DNA of 48,621 nt from an uncultured Oscillospiraceae bacterium. Its GTDB lineage: Bacteria > Bacillota > Clostridia > Oscillospirales > Acutalibacteraceae. The stretch is from assembly GCA_900540865.1 (NCBI GenBank), contig UQHH01000014.1, forward strand, positions 1-48,621, in the 5' to 3' direction. Below the pieces are notes generated by a model. The model had not been told where the DNA came from, searched no databases, and worked only from the letters and a program-made list of their open reading frames with translations. Below, piece by piece: positions 1 through 7,443 of the stretch; position 1 is the stretch's first letter; each line of letters starts with the position of its first letter. The translations under genes and the position numbers were made by a program.

Positions 1-110
1 TTTATCTCGAAAGGTGATTTTTTTGTATAACTTTTTATTTCCCACCCGCATAGCGCGTGGTTTTCTGTTTCGCACGTTCCGTGCTCAACTGTCTTAAGAC
101 TTTAATGAAA

Positions 111-146
111 AACACCCGGCTTTGTTTTAAAGCCGGGTGCTTTTAT
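111..146. terminator. Rho-independent terminator of the 154-549 gene
   Basis: An 11-bp stem (113-123 with 129-139) and a 5-nt loop are flanked by T-rich sequence on both strands. It lies just downstream of the stop of the minus-strand VOC gene and closes the 154-3509 gene cluster. Positions 1-110 contain nothing else I can name. Confidence 0.85.
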
Positions 147-153
147 ATTCTCT

Positions 154-549
154 TTAATTATGGCAGGTATCCAGGCAGAAGGGATGGCCCGCGGGGTCGA
201 ATAAAGTGCGGGAGTCGTCGAAAAACTCTTCCTTTGCAAGCTGCGCGCCGCAGCTCACCGCAAATGTTACGGCTTCTTCTAAATTCTCCGCTATTAAATC
301 GAAGTGCAGCATCTGACCCTGTGTCCCGGCCTTCCACGGCCAGACAGGAGGCTCGTAGGTATCCGTCTCCTGGAATGCCAGCACTGCCCCATCGAGCGAA
401 GTGACAGCCGCCGTTCCGTTTTGCGCCGGATGCGAAAGCTCCCAGCCCAAAAGCCTGCTGTAGAACCGTGACAGTATTTCGGCCTGTCCCGCGCCGCAGT
501 CCATCACGATGGGTCCCATCTTAATAGACGGGCGTTTTTGCTCGTTCAT
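154..549 (-). CDS. VOC (glyoxalase/bleomycin resistance-like) family protein
   Basis: 131 residues. VOC proteins are small beta-alpha-beta-beta-beta metalloenzymes or binding proteins. The C-terminal signature, a Leu-Asp-Leu strand followed by an ENLEEAV helix and a final DPAGHPFCL strand, is typical of the glyoxalase_6-like subgroup. The start is fixed by AAAGGAG eight bases upstream of ATG. It is a paralogue of the gene at 18883-19308, sharing the (D/N)LEEAV and DP(A/E)GHPFCL blocks. Last gene of a minus-strand run, with 45 bp to the HD gene upstream. Substrate unknown. Confidence 0.85.
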   Translation of the reverse strand: MNEQKRPSIKMGPIVMDCGAGQAEILSRFYSRLLGWELSHPAQNGTAAVTSLDGAVLAFQETDTYEPPVWPWKAGTQGQMLHFDLIAENLEEAVTFAVSCGAQLAKEEFFDDSRTLFDPAGHPFCLDTCHN

Positions 550-594
550 CCTGTTACTCCTTTATGCTTTGCGTATCCGTTTGCTGAACCGCCG

Positions 595-1254
595 TTACAG
601 AAGCTGCTGCCCGTTGATGACAAGGCGAAACTTTAAATCAAGCCGCTGGGCGGCCTTGCGGCATAAAATCATGCGCCCGAGAAAAATTTCAAAATAATCC
701 ATGACGGAGCAAACCTCCGTATCGATAGAAAGGCACAGCTCCACGACCGTGTGCTCCTCGTTGATGCCCAGGCGCGACTTCACGACAGAATAGTTTACCC
801 TGTCGTGTATGTCGAAGGTCGCAATATCGTTATTGCGCACGCGGGAACGGCGCACGTCGCTTTTGTCTGCCAGAATCAAAGCCGCCGCAATCGGGTTGAC
901 CGGATAGGCCGTCCCCTCGTCATGGTTGCCGATTGCCGTGATGATGGTCGCGATATCCTCAGGGCTTGCGTCCATGTTGTCGAGGATACGGAACGCCATA
1001 ACCGCCCCGCTCTGCGCGTGGTCGACGCGGTTAACAATATTGCCGATGTCGTGCAGGTAGCCCGCTATCTGGGCAAGCTCCGCTTCCCGCTTTGAGTACC
1101 CCATCGTGAGCAATATATATTTCGCCGTCTGGGACACCTTCGTTACGTGCGCGTAGCTGTGTTCGGTGTATCCGAGCGCGATAAGCGATTCGTCGGCTTT
1201 CTCTATATAAGTACGGATTGTCGGGCTGTTCTTTACATCCTCAAAGGTTATCAA
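595..1254 (-). CDS. HD-domain phosphohydrolase-like protein
   Basis: 219 residues. HD proteins are metal-dependent phosphohydrolases, often acting on nucleotides. The metal-site pattern is visible: a His in HSYAHV (about residue 33), an HD pair in GYLHDIGN (about 68-69), and a later His in NHDEG (about 110). The start is TTG, overlapping the stop of the upstream Cdd1-type gene in a TTGA arrangement with GGGAGA about nine bases before it, so the two genes are likely translationally coupled. The C-terminal 50 residues match nothing I recognise. Substrate unknown. Confidence 0.8.
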   Translation of the reverse strand: MITFEDVKNSPTIRTYIEKADESLIALGYTEHSYAHVTKVSQTAKYILLTMGYSKREAELAQIAGYLHDIGNIVNRVDHAQSGAVMAFRILDNMDASPEDIATIITAIGNHDEGTAYPVNPIAAALILADKSDVRRSRVRNNDIATFDIHDRVNYSVVKSRLGINEEHTVVELCLSIDTEVCSVMDYFEIFLGRMILCRKAAQRLDLKFRLVINGQQLL

Positions 1255-1556
1255 ATCGTTTCATCTCCCAGGGTTCTGTCCTTCCAGTACCACCACTTGA
1301 GCTTTTCCATATCCGGCTGCGGCGTCTGCGCAAAATACACGGCGCAGCGGTAAACATAAAGCACGCAGCGGTCAAGCGAGCCGCCTAAACGGACGCGGTC
1401 GCGCTCATACATTTCAAGCGGGTTTTCGCCCTTTAAGTCCTCCGCACACGTATAGCCGAGCGCAAGCAGGTGCTCCTTCATGTCCCGCCCAACGCCGGGA
1501 ATTTTTAAAAGGTCCGTTTTGTTATTCTCCCCTGTTTTTCCCGTTTTATCGCCCAT
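1251..1556 (-). CDS. Cdd1/helix-hairpin-helix family protein
   Basis: 101 residues. An HhH-like motif (LLKIPGVGRDMKEHLLALGY, about residues 16-35) is followed by a conserved block with two Cys and a YVYRCAVYF segment. This is the layout of the 'pathogenicity locus' Cdd1 family (Pfam PF11731), related to the TfoX C-terminal fold. HhH motifs usually bind DNA non-specifically, but the function of this family is not established. ATG is preceded by CGGAG. It overlaps the HD gene downstream by 4 bp and follows the 35-codon ORF by 25 bp. Confidence 0.75.
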   Translation of the reverse strand: MGDKTGKTGENNKTDLLKIPGVGRDMKEHLLALGYTCAEDLKGENPLEMYERDRVRLGGSLDRCVLYVYRCAVYFAQTPQPDMEKLKWWYWKDRTLGDETI

Positions 1557-1581
1557 ATGCGTTACTCCGTTTCAAGCGCGG

Positions 1582-1689
1582 CTATGCCCGCCGTCTGACA
1601 GGCGGTCTTCTGCGCGTACGCTTTTTCATCATTTTTAATATTTCATCCACCGCTTTGAGGACGAAAATGCAAAGACAAGCTTCCAGCAT
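1582..1689 (-). CDS. Small ORF, 35 residues, hydrophobic head and arginine-rich tail
   Basis: Reads ATG to TAG with AGGAGGGG six bases upstream, one of the best ribosome sites in this cluster. The peptide begins MLEACLCIFVLKAVDEILKM and ends in a run of Lys/Arg (KKRTRRRPPVRRRA). The first half could be a short amphipathic or membrane-associated helix. It sits between the WYL regulator and the Cdd1-type gene on the same strand. I do not recognise the family. Support is the ribosome site and position only; it may be a leader peptide. Confidence 0.45.
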   Translation of the reverse strand: MLEACLCIFVLKAVDEILKMMKKRTRRRPPVRRRA

Positions 1690-1763
1690 GGCTGTCCCCT
1701 CCTTTTATTTTATCATACTATTTCTGCTGTACGATAAAAAGGTCTCGGAAAGGAGCCGGATTA

Positions 1764-2774
1764 TTATTTGTCTTTATATTGCTTCATAACCTTCTTTGCG
1801 TGCTTTTTAAACTGCTTGACCACGCCCGGCGGGGATAAAATCTGCACGCCTTCCCCCAATCCGAACACCCACGCGAAAAACTGCGGGCTTGCCATGACCT
1901 TCACGCTGATGGTAAAGCTGTCGTTTCCGTCCTGGGAGAGGAACACGTCCTTTCCGAACCGGTCGACCACCACGCCGATAAGATTATTTTGGAAGCGCAG
2001 CTTTACCTCTTCCTCATCGCCGCCGTACATGCCGAACGTCATCTTGCTGTACTGCGCCATGTCGAATTTTTGGAACATGCGCTGTCCGTCGCGCTTTTCA
2101 TCCGTCAGCGCAATGGACTGCATTTTGTCCACCCGGTAATGCTTGATTTTTTTACTCTCGGAATCGTAGCCAATCATATAGTAATTTTCATCGTCCCAGG
2201 TAAGCGCCCAGGGGCTGATTGCATAGCGTTCCCCGCCGCGCTTGGGGCGTTTTTTGACGCGCTCCTTCGTTGTAAACGAAACCGCCCATTCAAAATACAG
2301 AAAGCTTATTTTTACGCCTTGGGAAATGGCGCTGTGGATTTGGTCCACATTGTAATAGATGCTCTCGTTCATCGTCTTGACGCGGTTTTGAACGAACACC
2401 TGCCTTTGCAGCCGCCGCGCCTGATGTACGCTTGCAAGGCCCTCCACCTTTTTAATCAGTTCGTTCGATTTTTTGTGCGTAATAAATTTCGACGACTGCA
2501 CCGCGTCTACCAGGAGCTTGAGCTCCGGCAGCTCGAAGGAGCGGTTTGCAATGTAGTATTCGTAGCTTTTTTCCTTGCGCATCTCGACGTCGACGCCGTA
2601 CACGCGCAGCGCCTCCAGGTCGTCGTATATGCTTTTGCGCTCAGCTGTAATGCCATAGCCCGACAGGGCCTCCAATATCTGCGCGAGCGTAATGGCGTGT
2701 TCCTCGTCCGTGCGCTCCTGCAATATTTTGTATAGATACAAAAGCTTTAATTTCTGGTTCGGATTTCTCGGCAT
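1764..2774 (-). CDS. WYL-domain transcriptional regulator
   Basis: 336 residues. The N-terminal winged HTH (about 1-65) includes the segment AERKSIYDDLEALR. A WYL sensor domain spans about 140-230, with the ISPWALTWDDENYYMIGYD core, and a WCX-like C-terminal region ends the protein. WYL regulators bind ligands or nucleic acid and often control stress, DNA repair or defence genes. The start is 12 bp after the stop of the DUF5131 gene, so the two are probably co-transcribed. It is the likely regulator of the 154-3509 cluster, which is inference from position. Confidence 0.9.
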   Translation of the reverse strand: MPRNPNQKLKLLYLYKILQERTDEEHAITLAQILEALSGYGITAERKSIYDDLEALRVYGVDVEMRKEKSYEYYIANRSFELPELKLLVDAVQSSKFITHKKSNELIKKVEGLASVHQARRLQRQVFVQNRVKTMNESIYYNVDQIHSAISQGVKISFLYFEWAVSFTTKERVKKRPKRGGERYAISPWALTWDDENYYMIGYDSESKKIKHYRVDKMQSIALTDEKRDGQRMFQKFDMAQYSKMTFGMYGGDEEEVKLRFQNNLIGVVVDRFGKDVFLSQDGNDSFTISVKVMASPQFFAWVFGLGEGVQILSPPGVVKQFKKHAKKVMKQYKDK

Positions 2775-2786
2775 ACTCTCTCCCCC

Positions 2787-3509
2787 TTATTTCCTGTTAA
2801 AGCCGACGCCCGCTTTCCTGGCCTGAGCGTGCTGGTATTTTCTTGCTATCTGATAACGCCTACCGTCCTTGACAAAATTTAGTCCCGTCTGCTTGAACCG
2901 GAACGAGACGTTCTTTTTTACACATTGCTCGCGCAGCTTTAAAATCCAGTGAAAATCGCATACGCGGGCGTTCGGGCCTGACTCCCCGCCCGCTATGACG
3001 CTTTCGCACCATTTCCCGAGATACGGAGACAAATCGATTTCCTCTAAAATCGGCTCACACACGATTGATTTATGCTTAATCGGCAGCTTTTTAAAAATCG
3101 GAAGCCGAAAATCCGCCATATTCTGGTTCTCCGCCGTACAGCATATCGTCACATTGTCATACCCCTGCTCCCAGTCCGGCGGAAGACCTACAAAAAACCG
3201 GTCGATGCGTTTGGTGATAAACAGGAAAGAAAGGTCGCTGCGCTCCTTCATCATCGCCCATGCGTCACGGCGCCATGCATCGGCTTCCTCGATAAAAAAG
3301 TCGGAGGTAAAGCAGGTAAAAACCGTTTTATCCGTTTTCAGCCGGTATTCCCCGCTTTTGAGCCGCTGGACAGGAAGGTCAAAGTCCCTCGTCTTTAAAA
3401 CAATAGAGCTGTCCTTTCCGTAGCTGCTGTCGCGCCTGTATACATAACAGTTCTTGCAGCCGTCGCTCAGCTTATGGCAGCCGTGCCATGGATTCCAGCC
3501 CTCGTCCAT
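2787..3509 (-). CDS. DUF5131 (phage Gp37/Gp68-like, three-Cys motif) protein
   Basis: 240 residues from the chosen ATG at 3509. That ATG has AAGGGGA upstream, and the family's conserved opening WNPWHGCHKLSDGCKNCY begins at residue 5. An in-frame start at 3620 would add 37 unconserved residues. The Cys pattern CX6CX2C looks like a metal or Fe-S site. DUF5131 (PF07505) proteins occur in phages and bacteria and lack a settled function; some sit next to TcmP methyltransferase-like partners, which are absent here. Family membership is clear; any activity is unknown. Confidence 0.85.
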   Translation of the reverse strand: MDEGWNPWHGCHKLSDGCKNCYVYRRDSSYGKDSSIVLKTRDFDLPVQRLKSGEYRLKTDKTVFTCFTSDFFIEEADAWRRDAWAMMKERSDLSFLFITKRIDRFFVGLPPDWEQGYDNVTICCTAENQNMADFRLPIFKKLPIKHKSIVCEPILEEIDLSPYLGKWCESVIAGGESGPNARVCDFHWILKLREQCVKKNVSFRFKQTGLNFVKDGRRYQIARKYQHAQARKAGVGFNRK

Positions 3510-3792
3510 TTTTTCTTCCCCTTTTTCCTCTGCTGTATCAGATTTTCCGGCCCTTTCTGTCTTATTTATACCATACGCCGCAAAGCGCGTCAACTTTCCG
3601 CCGTAAGTTTTCAGTCCCAATTATATAAACGCCTGTGGTTTTTCGTACTGGTTTGAATTTTTATACATTTGTTAACCACCCGCTTCCATAGATTTTTTCT
3701 CATTCTTGGTGCGAACTTTTCTTATTCTTGCTGCAAAGCAGCAAAAGCAGCAATGAACAAATATGTTTTTTAAAATTTTTTTCTGGAAACAG
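3510..3792. other. Intergenic stretch between divergent genes
   Basis: About 400 bp lie between the DUF5131 start and the NrdD-like gene. It becomes AT-rich toward the plus-strand promoter. A 7-bp inverted repeat, TTGCTGC-AAA-GCAGCAA, lies at 3728-3744 and its right arm is repeated directly at about 3746-3753. No convincing gene is present. Confidence 0.5.
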
Positions 3793-3821
3793 TTGAAAAA
3801 CACAAAATGTAGGTATATAAT
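3793..3821 (+). promoter_or_regulatory. Sigma-A promoter for the 3916 gene
   Basis: TTGAAA at 3793-3798 and TATAAT at 3816-3821 are 17 bp apart, which is near consensus. The resulting leader is about 85 nt and contains a GC-rich inverted repeat (GCGCG near 3858 with CGCGC near 3880). Confidence 0.8.
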
Positions 3822-3915
3822 AGAGCTACTTACCCAAGATATAGTTATTACACCCGGCGCGAACGGAGCTTTTGACCGAGCGCGCAGTGGAATTTGAAAG
3901 GAGAAAAATAGTATT

Positions 3916-4194
3916 ATGGTAGAAGTAAATGTAACAGGCGGGGAAATGACCCAGCAGGAAATCGACTATTATGTAGAGCACAGCCAGAAAAAGTATCCCG
4001 ATAGAAAAATTCAAAAGCTTGACATCAAGCTCGATGGGGAGTATGTGGACCTCAACTGTACGTTTGAGGAAATTCCATTTGAACGCATCCGCCGCATCAC
4101 GGGCTATCTCGTCGGTACGCTCGACCGCTTCAATGACGCGAAATACGCCGAGGTCCAGGACCGCGTAACCCACAGTATTTGTTGTGATATCTGA
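3916..4194 (+). CDS. Small NrdD-associated-type protein ('anaerobic ribonucleotide reductase' family)
   Basis: 92 residues. The block RRITGYLVGTLDRFNDAK is the hallmark of a short clostridial protein family usually labelled anaerobic ribonucleoside-triphosphate reductase, and it resembles the region of NrdD after which it is named. It is far too short to hold the NrdD catalytic barrel or glycyl-radical loop, so it cannot be a reductase by itself. No nrdD or nrdG is adjacent. ATG has AAAGGAG upstream with a rather long 12-base spacer. An accessory role in anaerobic nucleotide reduction is inference from the name only. Confidence 0.65.
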   Translation: MVEVNVTGGEMTQQEIDYYVEHSQKKYPDRKIQKLDIKLDGEYVDLNCTFEEIPFERIRRITGYLVGTLDRFNDAKYAEVQDRVTHSICCDI

Positions 4195-4265
4195 TTAATA
4201 ACCTTCCGGTTTGCGCCTAAAAACTGTTACAGAAACAGAAAAATTGCGATGAAACCGCCATTTAT

Positions 4266-4294
4266 TTGACACAGCACAAAAACCGTAATATAAT
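4266..4294 (+). promoter_or_regulatory. Consensus sigma-A promoter for the DUF6465 gene
   Basis: TTGACA at 4266-4271 and TATAAT at 4289-4294 are separated by exactly 17 bp. This perfect match suggests strong constitutive transcription of the DUF6465 gene starting at 4365. Confidence 0.9.
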
Positions 4295-4364
4295 GAACGC
4301 TGTGGTAAATATCACTTTAGAAGGTTAATCATGCAATTTTTATATTCTGAAAGAAGGTAATGAG

Positions 4365-4874
4365 ATGGCACAGGCAAAAAAAGCAACTACTGCGAAGGCG
4401 GCGGACACCAAAGCAGCGGAAACTAAGGCTGTGGCAAAAGCGGCTCCGGCAAAGGCTGAACCCGTAAAGGCTGCTCCGGCAGTAAAGGAAGCGGCTAAGG
4501 CTCCCGCAAAAACAACTGAGGCACCGAAGGCTGCCGCAAAGACAGCCGCCCCGGCAAAGGCAGCTGCCGCGCCGAAGGCTGCGGAAAAGAAAACAACGGC
4601 TAAGCCCGCTACAAAGGCTGCGGCAAAACCCGCCGCGAAGAAAGCACCGGCTAAAAAGGCAAAGGAAGCAACGGTTTCCATGTTTTTCGAGTTTAACGGT
4701 GTGAAGGTTCCGGCTGAGGAAATTGTTGAAAACGTAAAGGCGACCTACAAGGCAGAGGGCGGTACGAAAGAAATCGAAACGCTTGAAATCTATGTAAAGC
4801 CTGAGGAAAACGCTGCTTACTATGTTGTCAACGGCGAACTAGAAGGCAAAAAGATGGACGTATACTTCTGCTGA
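4365..4874 (+). CDS. DUF6465 protein with Ala/Lys/Pro-rich histone-like tail
   Basis: 169 residues in two parts. Residues 1-104 are almost entirely Ala, Lys, Pro, Thr and Glu in KAAPAK-like repeats, resembling the tails of histone H1 and bacterial H1-like proteins, and are probably disordered and cationic. Residues about 105-169 form a compact domain (TVSMFFEFNG ... VNGELEGKKMDVYFC) characteristic of DUF6465 in Clostridia. The gene has a perfect consensus promoter and its own terminator, so it is a highly expressed single-gene unit. Nucleic-acid binding by the tail is inference. Confidence 0.85.
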   Translation: MAQAKKATTAKAADTKAAETKAVAKAAPAKAEPVKAAPAVKEAAKAPAKTTEAPKAAAKTAAPAKAAAAPKAAEKKTTAKPATKAAAKPAAKKAPAKKAKEATVSMFFEFNGVKVPAEEIVENVKATYKAEGGTKEIETLEIYVKPEENAAYYVVNGELEGKKMDVYFC

Positions 4875-4903
4875 TTGGGCAGTGGTTATGAAAGCTAAAA
4901 ATG

Positions 4904-4935
4904 AAAGGACGGCATATGCCGTCCTTTTTTATTTT
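4904..4935 (+). terminator. Rho-independent terminator after the DUF6465 gene
   Basis: A 24-bp perfect palindrome (4904-4927) ends in a run of T followed by more T-rich sequence, 29 bp after the stop codon. Confidence 0.9.
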
Positions 4936-4986
4936 ACGACTCCATTTTATAGCTGTCTTACTCCGTCCGGCGGAGCCGTTTGATTA

Positions 4987-5028
4987 AACCCTCCACTAAA
5001 ACACCAAGCTTAAATCATATGGTATTAT
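4987..5028 (+). promoter_or_regulatory. Putative MerR-type operator/promoter of the merR-like gene
   Basis: AACCCTCCA is followed by a CACCAA half site, a partial dyad (ACCA...TGGT) and TATTAT at 5023-5028. A -35-like TAAAAC at 4997-5002 would leave a 20-bp spacer, the long spacing typical of MerR-controlled promoters. The arrangement recurs at 5790-5831 with the same internal spacing. A start point after this -10 would leave a leader only about 13 nt long. Confidence 0.5.
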
Positions 5029-5047
5029 CTTGAAAAGGGGTGGTTCA

Positions 5048-5791
5048 ATGAACACATATAAAACCGCTGAAATTGCGGCGCTTATAGGAATACATCCGAA
5101 CACGGTCCGGCTGTATGAGAAACTAAAGCTCATCCCCAAGCCGGAACGCCAGCCGAACGGTTACCGGATATTTACAGATTTGCATGTGGAGCAGTTCCAG
5201 CTTGCCAGGCTTGCTTTTCAAATTGAAGTACTGCAAAACGGCCTGCGAAAGAAAATCGTCCAAATGGTGAAAACAGCCGCAGCAGGAGACGTTGACACAG
5301 CCCTCGCCCTTACGCAGGAATATCTGGCACAGGTTAAGCAGGAGCGTATCAACGCGGAAGAGGCAATCAATATCGTAAAGCAGGTTTTGTCCGGCGGCAG
5401 TGAGGAAAGCACACGCCTGCTCAAACGAAAAGAAGTATCGGAATATTTGAGCATTTCTATGGATACTCTGCGCAGCTGGGAAATGAACGGTTTACTTTCC
5501 GTTAAACGAAAACAAAACGGGTATCGTGTATATTCCGACAAAGATATCAGGCGTTTAAAAATCATCCGCTCGCTGCGGTGCGCAAGCTATTCCCTGGAGG
5601 CCATCCTGCGCATGCTGCGGCAGCTGTCTGAAAATCCAAACACGGATATAAGGGAGGCGTTGGACACGCCGAAAGAGGACACGGATATTATTGCCGTATG
5701 CGACCGGCTGATTACCTCTCTATCGGCGGCGGAGGACAACGCGAAGGAAATGCTTTGTATCCTGCGTAAAATGAAAGAGCAATTTTTATAA
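5048..5791 (+). CDS. MerR-family regulator with two tandem HTH domains
   Basis: 247 residues from ATG at 5048, chosen because AAAGGGGTGG lies directly upstream; an in-frame TTG at 5030 lies before that site. The first HTH (about 1-70, with TAEIAALIGIHPNTVRLYEKLKLI) and the second (about 125-195, with LKRKEVSEYLSISMDTLRSWE) are both MerR-like, each with its own wing ('NGYRIF', 'NGYRVY'). The C-terminus is helical. One chain carrying two DNA readers may bind as a pseudo-dimer. The exporter genes follow directly, so it probably senses a compound and controls its efflux. Confidence 0.85.
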   Translation: MNTYKTAEIAALIGIHPNTVRLYEKLKLIPKPERQPNGYRIFTDLHVEQFQLARLAFQIEVLQNGLRKKIVQMVKTAAAGDVDTALALTQEYLAQVKQERINAEEAINIVKQVLSGGSEESTRLLKRKEVSEYLSISMDTLRSWEMNGLLSVKRKQNGYRVYSDKDIRRLKIIRSLRCASYSLEAILRMLRQLSENPNTDIREALDTPKEDTDIIAVCDRLITSLSAAEDNAKEMLCILRKMKEQFL

Positions 5792-5836
5792 CCCTCCATT
5801 TAACCACCAATGTTTCTATTGGTGGTATTCTTTTTG
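5790..5836 (+). promoter_or_regulatory. Putative MerR operator/promoter, or attenuator hairpin, before the ABC operon
   Basis: Repeats the 4987-5028 site: AACCCTCCA, then the perfect 9-bp dyad ACCACCAAT/ATTGGTGGT (5803-5811 with 5818-5826) and TATTCT at 5826-5831. TTAACC at 5800-5805 would be a -35 with a 20-bp spacer. The dyad is followed by a short T run, so as RNA it could also act as a weak terminator between merR and the ABC genes. Confidence 0.55.
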
Positions 5837-5858
5837 CATCAAACAAGGAGGCGATTGC

Positions 5859-6593
5859 ATGCAGGAGGTAATCAGGGTGGAGCAGCTTACAAAATCCTAT
5901 GGCAAGCTGCTTGCCGTGGACAACATCAGCCTGTCGGTGACAGGCGGAATGGTTTTCGGGCTGCTGGGAGCCAATGGCGCAGGTAAAAGCACGGCCATCG
6001 AATGTATTTTAGGGACAAAGAAAATGGACGGCGGGCATGTATCTGTTTTGGGAATGAACCCACAGAAAGACCGCAAAAAACTGTTTCAAAGAGTGGGCGT
6101 GCAGTTTCAGGAAACGAGCTATCAGGAGCATATTACCGTAGGGGAGCTTTGCAGGGTTACATCTTCGCTCTACCATAGCCCCGCCGAGCCTAGCGAATTA
6201 CTGACGAGGTTTGGCATTATCGACAAGCAAAAAAGCCTTGTCAAGGATTTGTCCGGCGGGCAAAGGCAGCGGCTGTTTATCGTGCTTGCCCTTATCCCAA
6301 ACCCGGAGGCCGTTTTTCTGGACGAGCTGACAACCGGGCTTGACGCAAAAGCGCGCCGTGAGGTTTGGAAAATCCTTTCCGGCTTAAAGGAGAAGGGGTT
6401 GACGATTTTTTTGACCTCTCATTTCATGGACGAGGTAGAAGCGCTGTGCGACCAGATATGTATTCTGAAAAAGGGAAAGGCTGTTTTTTACGGCACAGTT
6501 TCCGAAGCAGTCAAAAATAGCCCATATGAAAGCTTTGAGGACGCATACCTATGGTATACAGATGAGGAGGAACAGGATAATGAAAGCTTTTAA
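5859..6593 (+). CDS. ABC transporter ATP-binding protein (drug/bacteriocin exporter type)
   Basis: 244 residues. Walker A GANGAGKST is at about residues 38-46, the signature LSGGQRQR at about 136-143, Walker B VFLDELTTGLD at about 154-164, and the H-loop LTSHFMDE at about 190-197. The usual LDEPT is LDELT here. A perfect AAGGAGG lies upstream of ATG. It overlaps the permease gene by 14 bp, so the two are translated together. Resembles ATPases of ABC-2 exporters for peptides or antibiotics; substrate unknown. Confidence 0.93.
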   Translation: MQEVIRVEQLTKSYGKLLAVDNISLSVTGGMVFGLLGANGAGKSTAIECILGTKKMDGGHVSVLGMNPQKDRKKLFQRVGVQFQETSYQEHITVGELCRVTSSLYHSPAEPSELLTRFGIIDKQKSLVKDLSGGQRQRLFIVLALIPNPEAVFLDELTTGLDAKARREVWKILSGLKEKGLTIFLTSHFMDEVEALCDQICILKKGKAVFYGTVSEAVKNSPYESFEDAYLWYTDEEEQDNESF

Positions 6594-7323
6594 AACCATG
6601 CTGGCAACAGAGTTGAAGCTATCCCTGCGCGGGATGGACATGTTCATATTTGCCATTTGTCTGCCGGTTGCCGTTCTCGTTATTCTTGGCGTTCTTTATG
6701 GAAATAAGCCCGCTTTTGAGGGTGCGGGGTATTCCTTTCTGGAGCAGTCCTTTGGCGCGCTTGCAGCCATTTCAATTTGCGCCGGTGGCGTCATGGGATT
6801 GCCTTTGGTCGTTGCGGACTACCGCAGCAGGAACATATTGAAGCGGTATAAGGTAACGCCTGTCAGTCCATCCATGATTTTATTTGTACAGGCCGTGATT
6901 TACACCATATATGCAGTTGTTTCATTTTTGCTTTTGCTTCTTATCGCTGTTCTCTTCTTTGATTTCCAATTTCGCGGGTCAATTTCAGCGTTTTTAGGCG
7001 GCTATCTTCTGGTTATTGTATCCATGTTCAGTATTGGCATGATGGTGGGAGGAATTGCCCCAAATACAAAAATAGCAGGCGTAACCGCAAGTATATTGTA
7101 TTTCCCTATGCTGATTCTTTCCGGGGCTACCCTGCCCTACGAAATAATGCCCGCTGCACTTCAGAGTATTTCGGATATTTTACCGCTGACACAGGGAATA
7201 AAGCTGCTGAAGGCTGCTTCTCTGGGATTGGAAGTCAACAGCAGCCTGATACCAGCCATTGTCATGTGTGCCATTGCCCTGATTTGTATTGCCGTTTCCC
7301 TTAAATTCTTCAAATGGGAGTAA
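6580..7323 (+). CDS. ABC-2 type transporter permease
   Basis: 247 residues from ATG at 6580, selected by GAGGAGG upstream; an in-frame ATG at 6526 lies well inside the ATPase gene. About six membrane segments are visible, including an N-terminal FIFAICLPVAVLVILGVLY segment and a C-terminal segment ending in KFFKWE. ABC-2 permeases form the membrane half of exporters with two-gene organisation. Expected to be controlled by the adjacent double-HTH MerR protein. Confidence 0.9.
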   Translation: MKAFKTMLATELKLSLRGMDMFIFAICLPVAVLVILGVLYGNKPAFEGAGYSFLEQSFGALAAISICAGGVMGLPLVVADYRSRNILKRYKVTPVSPSMILFVQAVIYTIYAVVSFLLLLLIAVLFFDFQFRGSISAFLGGYLLVIVSMFSIGMMVGGIAPNTKIAGVTASILYFPMLILSGATLPYEIMPAALQSISDILPLTQGIKLLKAASLGLEVNSSLIPAIVMCAIALICIAVSLKFFKWE

Positions 7324-7390
7324 GGACATAATAAACGCTTATCTGCCAGCTTGGTAAAAGCTGAACCGTTCGGCTGGCGGCATAAACGTT

Positions 7391-7433
7391 AACAGGGAGC
7401 AGGTGGCTTTCATCCACCTACCCCCTGTTTTTG
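7391..7433 (+). terminator. Terminator after the ABC exporter operon
   Basis: A two-part stem, AACAGGG/CCCTGTT outside and AGGTGG/CCACCT inside, is followed by a T run. It lies between the converging permease and amidase genes and may serve both. Confidence 0.75.
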
Positions 7434-7443
7434 TAACGCATAA

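Noticed and set aside
2787..3620. Prophage remnant because of the Gp37/Gp68-like gene
   Set aside because: No integrase, structural or lysis genes around it; DUF5131 also occurs in ordinary chromosomes.
3510..3620. 37-residue N-terminal extension of the DUF5131 protein
   Set aside because: The extension is not conserved in style, and the ATG at 3509 has a good ribosome site and starts next to the family motif.
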